Source: Rhodospirillales bacterium
Lineage (GTDB): Bacteria > Pseudomonadota > Alphaproteobacteria > Rhodospirillales > Casp-alpha2
Reading direction: 5' to 3'
NCBI GenBank assembly: GCA_023145215.1
Contig: JAGLED010000020.1
Span: 1-64,000, forward strand
DNA length: 64,000 nt
Position numbers and translations under genes: made by a program. Below, piece after piece: positions 60,470 to 64,000 of this stretch. Position 1 is the stretch's first letter; each line of letters starts with the position of its first letter. The notes below the pieces were generated by a model. That model saw only the letters and a list, made by a program, of their open reading frames with translations. It was not told the origin of the DNA and ran no database searches.

Positions 60470-60511
60470 GATCGGAGGGGCGTCTGCGTCCCTCCGGTCG
60501 TTCTTTCTTTT
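60470..60511 (+). terminator. Intrinsic terminator between soxA and soxB
   Basis: Ten-pair stem GATCGGAGGG / CCCTCCGGTC (one G-T pair) with a 10-nt loop, followed by GTTCTTTCTTTT. It lies inside the sox operon, 29 bp before the soxB start, so soxB is either read through or has its own promoter. The stretch 60512-60540 has no obvious promoter. Confidence 0.75.
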
Positions 60512-60540
60512 CGTCATTTTCTAGTTAGAGGGTCTGCGCC

Positions 60541-62229
60541 GTGATATCCCGTCGCGAATTCTTCCATCTTGCCGCCGCCACGGCCGCCGTTGCCGGTTCC
60601 GCCATGCCCTTCAGCCGCGTTATGGCGCAGCAGAAGATCGACCAGGCCAGCATTCTCGACTTCGAAGCGATGGGCCAGGTGACGCTGCTGCATTTCACCG
60701 ACATGCACGCGCAGCTGACGCCGATCTATTTCCGCGAACCCTCGGTTAACATCGGAGTCGGCGAGGTCGAGGGCCTGCCGCCGCATATCACGGGCAAGGA
60801 TTTCCTTGGCCACTACGGCATCAAGCCGGGTACGCCCGAGGCCTATGCGCTGTCGAGCCACGATTTCACTTCGCTCGCCAAGGAATACGGCCGCGTCGGC
60901 GGTGTCGACCGGATGATGACCCTGGTCAAGGCGGTGCGCGCCGAACGCCCGAACAATACGTTGTTCCTGGACGGTGGCGACACCTGGCAGGGCTCTCTGA
61001 CGTCGCTCGAAACCCAGGGCGAGGACATGGTCAAGATCCAGAATGCCATGGGCCTCGACGCGATGACCGCGCACTGGGAATTCACCTACGGCCAGGATCG
61101 TGTGCAGGAACTCAAGGACATGCTCGAGTTTCCGTTCCTTGCCGGTAACGTCACCGATACCGAATGGCAGGAGCCGGTCTTCGAATCCACCGCATGGTTC
61201 GAGCGCGGCGGCGTGAAGATTGCCGTCGTCGGCCAGGCGTTCCCGTACACCCCGGTCGCCAACCCGCGCTACATGATCCCGAACTGGTCGTTCGGCATCA
61301 ACGAGAAGATGGTCCGTCAGCACGTCGAAAAAGCCCGCGCCGAAGGGGCCGAACTTGTCGTCCTGCTGTCGCACAACGGCTTCGACGTGGACCGCAAGCT
61401 GGCCAGCCAGATCGACGGCATCGACGTCATTCTGACCGGCCACACCCACGACGCGTTGCCGAAGGTCGAAATCGTCAACAACACCATTCTCGTTGCGTCG
61501 GGCAGCCACGGGAAATTCCTGTCGCGTCTCGATCTCGATGTGAAGGACAAGAAAGTCGCGGCCTATCGCTTCAAGCTGATGCCGGTGTTCTCGGACGTCA
61601 TCGAACCGGACGCCGAAATGACGGCCCTGATCGACAACATCCGTGCGCCATTCAAGGACGAGCTGGATAAAGTGCTCGGCGTCACCGATACCACGCTTTA
61701 CCGCCGCGGCAACTTCAACGGCACCTTCGACGACCTGATCTGTCAGGCGTTGCTGGAAGAGCGCGACGCCGAAATCGCGCTGTCGCCGGGCTTCCGCTGG
61801 GGCTCCTCGTTGCTGCCGGGTCAGGAAATCACGATGGAGCACGTCCATCACCACACCTCGATCACGTACCCGAACGTCTACCGGACCGAGATGAAGGGCT
61901 CCTTCATCAAGGAGATACTCGAAGACGTCGCCGACAACCTGTTCAACAAGGACCCCTACTATCAGCAGGGCGGGGACATGGTTCGCGTCGGTGGGATGAG
62001 CTACACCATCGACGTCGACAAGGAAATCGGATCGCGGATCTCGGACATGACGACCCTCAAGGACGGCAAGCCCATCGATCCCGATCGCAACTATGTCGTC
62101 GCCGGTTGGGCATCGGTCAACGAAGGAACCGAGGGGCCGCCGGCTTACGACCTCGTTGCCGGGTACATCTCCAAGAAAAAGACCATCACCGTGCCCGAGA
62201 ACCAGAACGTCAAGGTTCGGGGTGCTTAA
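60541..62229 (+). CDS. soxB: SoxB, thiosulfohydrolase (sulfate thioesterase)
   Basis: Periplasmic enzyme of 562 aa that cleaves sulfate from the SoxY-bound substrate. GTG start with AGAGGG at 8 nt; Tat signal MISRREFFHLAAATAAVAGS. Dinuclear manganese site motifs of the 5'-nucleotidase fold: LLHFTDMHAQ, FLDGGDTWQGS, MTAHWEFTYG (in place of NHE, as usual for SoxB), LLSHNGFDVD and LTGHTHDALP. The C-terminal domain is about residues 380-560. soxV follows 32 bp downstream. Confidence 0.94.
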   Translation: MISRREFFHLAAATAAVAGSAMPFSRVMAQQKIDQASILDFEAMGQVTLLHFTDMHAQLTPIYFREPSVNIGVGEVEGLPPHITGKDFLGHYGIKPGTPEAYALSSHDFTSLAKEYGRVGGVDRMMTLVKAVRAERPNNTLFLDGGDTWQGSLTSLETQGEDMVKIQNAMGLDAMTAHWEFTYGQDRVQELKDMLEFPFLAGNVTDTEWQEPVFESTAWFERGGVKIAVVGQAFPYTPVANPRYMIPNWSFGINEKMVRQHVEKARAEGAELVVLLSHNGFDVDRKLASQIDGIDVILTGHTHDALPKVEIVNNTILVASGSHGKFLSRLDLDVKDKKVAAYRFKLMPVFSDVIEPDAEMTALIDNIRAPFKDELDKVLGVTDTTLYRRGNFNGTFDDLICQALLEERDAEIALSPGFRWGSSLLPGQEITMEHVHHHTSITYPNVYRTEMKGSFIKEILEDVADNLFNKDPYYQQGGDMVRVGGMSYTIDVDKEIGSRISDMTTLKDGKPIDPDRNYVVAGWASVNEGTEGPPAYDLVAGYISKKKTITVPENQNVKVRGA

Positions 62230-62261
62230 CCGCGCGCGCGAAGCAACCTTAGGAACGCCAC

Positions 62262-63005
62262 ATGCCAGGGTTTGATGTCGGATTTGCCGGTGCCTTTCTG
62301 GCCGGTCTGCTGAGTTTCCTGTCACCGTGCATCCTGCCTCTGGTGCCGCCGTACCTGTGTTTCATCGGCGGCGTCAGCCTGTCCGAGATGACCGATGAAA
62401 AAGGACCGCCGCCCGGCGCCAACCGGCGCGTGTTCTTGGCGGCGCTGACGTTCGTCATCGGGTTTTCGCTGGTGTTCATCCTGTTCGGGGCGACGGCGTC
62501 GTTCCTGGGCCAGTTGCTGGCGGAAAACATGCTGTGGATCAGCCGCGTCGCCGGGGTGCTGATCATCGTGATGGGCGTGCACTTCCTGGGCATCGTCAAA
62601 ATTCCGCTGCTTTACCGCGAGGCGCGTTTCCATGGGCCGGCCAAGCCGGTTGGCTTGTTCGGCGCGTTTTTGATGGGTCTCGCGTTCGCGTTCGGGTGGA
62701 CGCCATGCGTCGGCCCGGTGCTGGCGGCGATCCTCATGATGGCGGGTAGCGAGGAATCGATTGTCCGCGGCACGGCGTTGCTGGGGAGTTACGCCGCCGG
62801 GATCGGCATTCCGTTTCTGATCGCGGCGCTCGCCATCAACCCGTTCCTGCGGGTCATGCCCGGCATTCGCAAACACATGGGCACCATCGAAAAGGTGATC
62901 GGCGTTTTCCTGATCGTCACGGGTGTCCTGTTCCTGACCGGTTCCATCGCCGATATCGCGTACTGGCTTCTGGAAGCGTTCCCGGCGCTGGGCAAGGTCG
63001 GCTGA
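62262..63005 (+). CDS. soxV: SoxV, CcdA-like membrane thiol-disulfide transporter
   Basis: Inner-membrane protein of 247 aa with six hydrophobic segments. Cys pair motifs are SPCILPLVPPYLCFIGG in the first segment and GWTPCVGPVLAA in the fourth, the reducing-equivalent-carrying positions of CcdA/DsbD-beta. It would pass electrons from cytoplasmic thioredoxin to SoxS (57752) and so keep SoxY active. AGGAAC precedes the ATG. It could alternatively serve cytochrome c maturation, but the location favours SoxV. Confidence 0.82.
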   Translation: MPGFDVGFAGAFLAGLLSFLSPCILPLVPPYLCFIGGVSLSEMTDEKGPPPGANRRVFLAALTFVIGFSLVFILFGATASFLGQLLAENMLWISRVAGVLIIVMGVHFLGIVKIPLLYREARFHGPAKPVGLFGAFLMGLAFAFGWTPCVGPVLAAILMMAGSEESIVRGTALLGSYAAGIGIPFLIAALAINPFLRVMPGIRKHMGTIEKVIGVFLIVTGVLFLTGSIADIAYWLLEAFPALGKVG

Positions 63006-63062
63006 ACGCTCGCCTCGTCCGTCGAAGCACGGCTGCGCCGCTCGTCAGGATGAAACCGGGCC

Positions 63063-63788
63063 TCAGCCCCCGAAGCGGAAGTAGATGATCCGGTCGAAAG
63101 ACCGAAGCTCACGCAGCACGTTAACGACGCGTCCCGGATCCTCGCTTTCGATGGCGGGGTACATGGACTGGATCGATTCCAGGGTGCCGTCGAACAGCCG
63201 CTTGAATTCCGGATCGTCCTCATACTTTTCGGGCGCCATGGCGCGGCAGTCCTTCAGCAGCTTTTCGTATGTCTTGCTCTCGTCCGTCACTTGCTGGCGG
63301 ATGTAGGCGCTGCCCAGGTCGGGCGGATTGTGCCGTCGCTCGTAAAGGGGCTCGATGGCCCGGTTAAGCTCGGTGATACAGTCGGCATAAAGCCTGACAC
63401 CGTTCCGTTTGCGAAGGTCGTAAATCTGGTCGCGGACCGGTTTCAGGGTCTTGAGCGCCGTTTCCGCGTCACCGTCCTCAGCCTGTTTCAGGGCCTTTTC
63501 GAGCGTCGCGTTGATGGCGGTGAGTGTCGGCACGAACTTCGGGTCGTTCATATAAGCGACCGGTGGCGAGTCCGAGTTGGTCAGGACGACGCTGCCCCAG
63601 CTTTCCAGCGCGCTCGCCAGTTCGAGGGACGCCAGCCCTGCGTTGCCGGTCCGAAGATAGCTCGTCGCCGCGCGGTAGCCGGCATACGCCTCGCTTACCG
63701 CCTTGTTGAAGGCGTCCTGATCGGCGGCATGCGCAAAACCCGTGCCGATTGCCAATAGCAGTGTTAAGACCGTTATGAGACGTCGCAT
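63063..63788 (-). CDS. Unrecognised exported helical protein
   Basis: Protein of 241 aa with a Sec signal (LLLAIGTGFAHAADQ) and a mature all-helical part. The two cysteines are in ADCITELNRAIEPLYERR and LKDCRAMAPEKYEDD; no haem motif. There is no match I recognise; it could be a helical-bundle periplasmic protein of the sox locus. It is convergent with soxV (58 bp apart) and divergent from the next gene. GGAAAG lies before the ATG. Confidence 0.75.
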   Translation of the reverse strand: MRRLITVLTLLLAIGTGFAHAADQDAFNKAVSEAYAGYRAATSYLRTGNAGLASLELASALESWGSVVLTNSDSPPVAYMNDPKFVPTLTAINATLEKALKQAEDGDAETALKTLKPVRDQIYDLRKRNGVRLYADCITELNRAIEPLYERRHNPPDLGSAYIRQQVTDESKTYEKLLKDCRAMAPEKYEDDPEFKRLFDGTLESIQSMYPAIESEDPGRVVNVLRELRSFDRIIYFRFGG

Positions 63789-63858
63789 CGTGAGGTTCTT
63801 TCCGTAGGATTTCGAATTTGCCGTCTTGGCTGGCGTCGCAAGTCAGCGTAAACTACAC

Positions 63859-63874
63859 ATTCGGTTATTGGAAT
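63859..63874 (+). promoter_or_regulatory. ATTC-N8-GAAT operator-like site
   Basis: Exact ATTC-N8-GAAT (ATTC at 63859, GAAT at 63871) in the 102 bp between two divergent genes and 17 bp before the GTG at 63891. The pattern is the one I recall for SqrR/BigR-type ArsR-family persulfide sensors; related half-sites occur at soxX and the YeeE-type gene. Confidence 0.45.
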
Positions 63875-63890
63875 ACGTTAGAGGCCTTCC

Positions 63891-64000
63891 GTGCAAGACA
63901 ATCCGATTTCGCGCCGCCGTTTTCAACAGTTGGGTTTGGCTGCCGCCGCGTCGGCGATGCTGCCGATGCCGGTCTTGGCCGAGACCGAACTGAAATACAA
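63891..64000 (+). CDS. Tat-exported protein, N-terminus only
   Basis: The window ends after 36 codons. The GTG at 63891 follows GAGG at 6 nt. The peptide is a clear twin-arginine signal (SRRRFQQLGLAAAASAMLPM, then PVLAETELKY). The protein therefore acts in the periplasm, probably with a cofactor. It may be a further sulfur-oxidation enzyme, judging by its neighbours and the ATTC-N8-GAAT site just upstream, but the family cannot be identified here. Confidence 0.6.
   Translation, partial: MQDNPISRRRFQQLGLAAAASAMLPMPVLAETELKY

Noticed and set aside
58799-60517. 572-codon open frame opposite soxY, soxZ and soxA
   Set aside because: It spans three recognisable genes and their gaps in antisense, and is not a real gene.
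60514-62325. 603-codon open frame opposite soxB
   Set aside because: Antisense shadow with biased composition; soxB motifs are on the plus strand.
63006-63062. Possible repeat between soxV and the convergent gene (CGTCCGTCGAAGCACGG...CGCTCGTCAGGATGA)
   Set aside because: It resembles the dispersed alphaproteobacterial repeats but is short and degenerate; no palindrome could be confirmed.

Overview
The window looks like about 64 kb of chromosome from a GC-rich, motile, aerobic alphaproteobacterium. A Rhodospirillales-like marine or soil organism is my best guess. The grounds are a DUF2336 protein, an ScfR/PrpR-type XRE regulator, soluble PAS-type chemoreceptors with a CheA-receiver hybrid, Xsc, and a Sox sulfur-oxidation locus. 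I see no rRNA, tRNA, CRISPR array, prophage or insertion sequence. Genes are dense, and the long open frames opposite the real genes are GC-driven shadows.

Layout. 1-6.2 kb: a partial XRE regulator, divergent from a complete branched-chain-amino-acid-type ABC importer (Tat-exported binding protein, LivH, LivM, LivG, LivF). 6.2-9.2 kb: a molybdate module on the minus strand (modE, an operator-like palindrome, modA, modB, modC). 9.2-10.1 kb: a PhyH-type dioxygenase. 10.2-32.5 kb: a large chemosensory and two-component island with two hybrid histidine kinases, single-domain receivers, three membrane-free chemoreceptors, CheA-REC, CheW, CheY, CheZ, a DUF2336 protein, an OmpR-type regulator, two unrecognised helical proteins, CheB, CheR and a stand-alone PAS protein. 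32.6-35.8 kb: an EmrA/MarR/EmrB efflux module. 35.9-41.7 kb: a SulP anion transporter, a single-polypeptide EgtB-EgtD ergothioneine enzyme, a cupin and a BaiN-type flavoprotein. 42-45.2 kb: a PanE-like dehydrogenase and Xsc (sulfoacetaldehyde acetyltransferase). 45.3-54.1 kb: assorted metabolic genes (receiver, FkbM methyltransferase, sulfotransferase, GMC oxidoreductase, DUF1028, gamma-glutamyltransferase-like, membrane-anchored GltB-like, DehI-like). 54.3-64 kb: a sulfur-oxidation locus (YeeE/YedE permease, SoxH-like MBL protein, FccB, SoxS, SoxXYZAB, SoxV, plus two exported proteins).

How it works together. In the chemosensory island, PAS receptors would feed CheA/CheW, with CheY output, CheZ dephosphorylation and CheB/CheR adaptation; I find no CheD. 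Five promoters in the island (12.41-25.94 kb) carry the same spaced array, TTACA-N5-TTACA-N27-TTACA, four exactly and one degenerate. One of them borders the OmpR-family regulator gene, so the island may be a single regulon. This is the least expected signal in the window. In the sulfur half, Xsc releases sulfite, a YeeE-type permease may import thiosulfate, SoxXAYZB oxidise it, and FccB may handle sulfide. AT-rich half-sites of the TCATATTC/GAATATGA kind recur upstream of xsc, the permease, the MBL gene and soxX, and a clean ATTC-N8-GAAT site precedes the last gene, which suggests a shared ArsR-family sulfur sensor encoded elsewhere.
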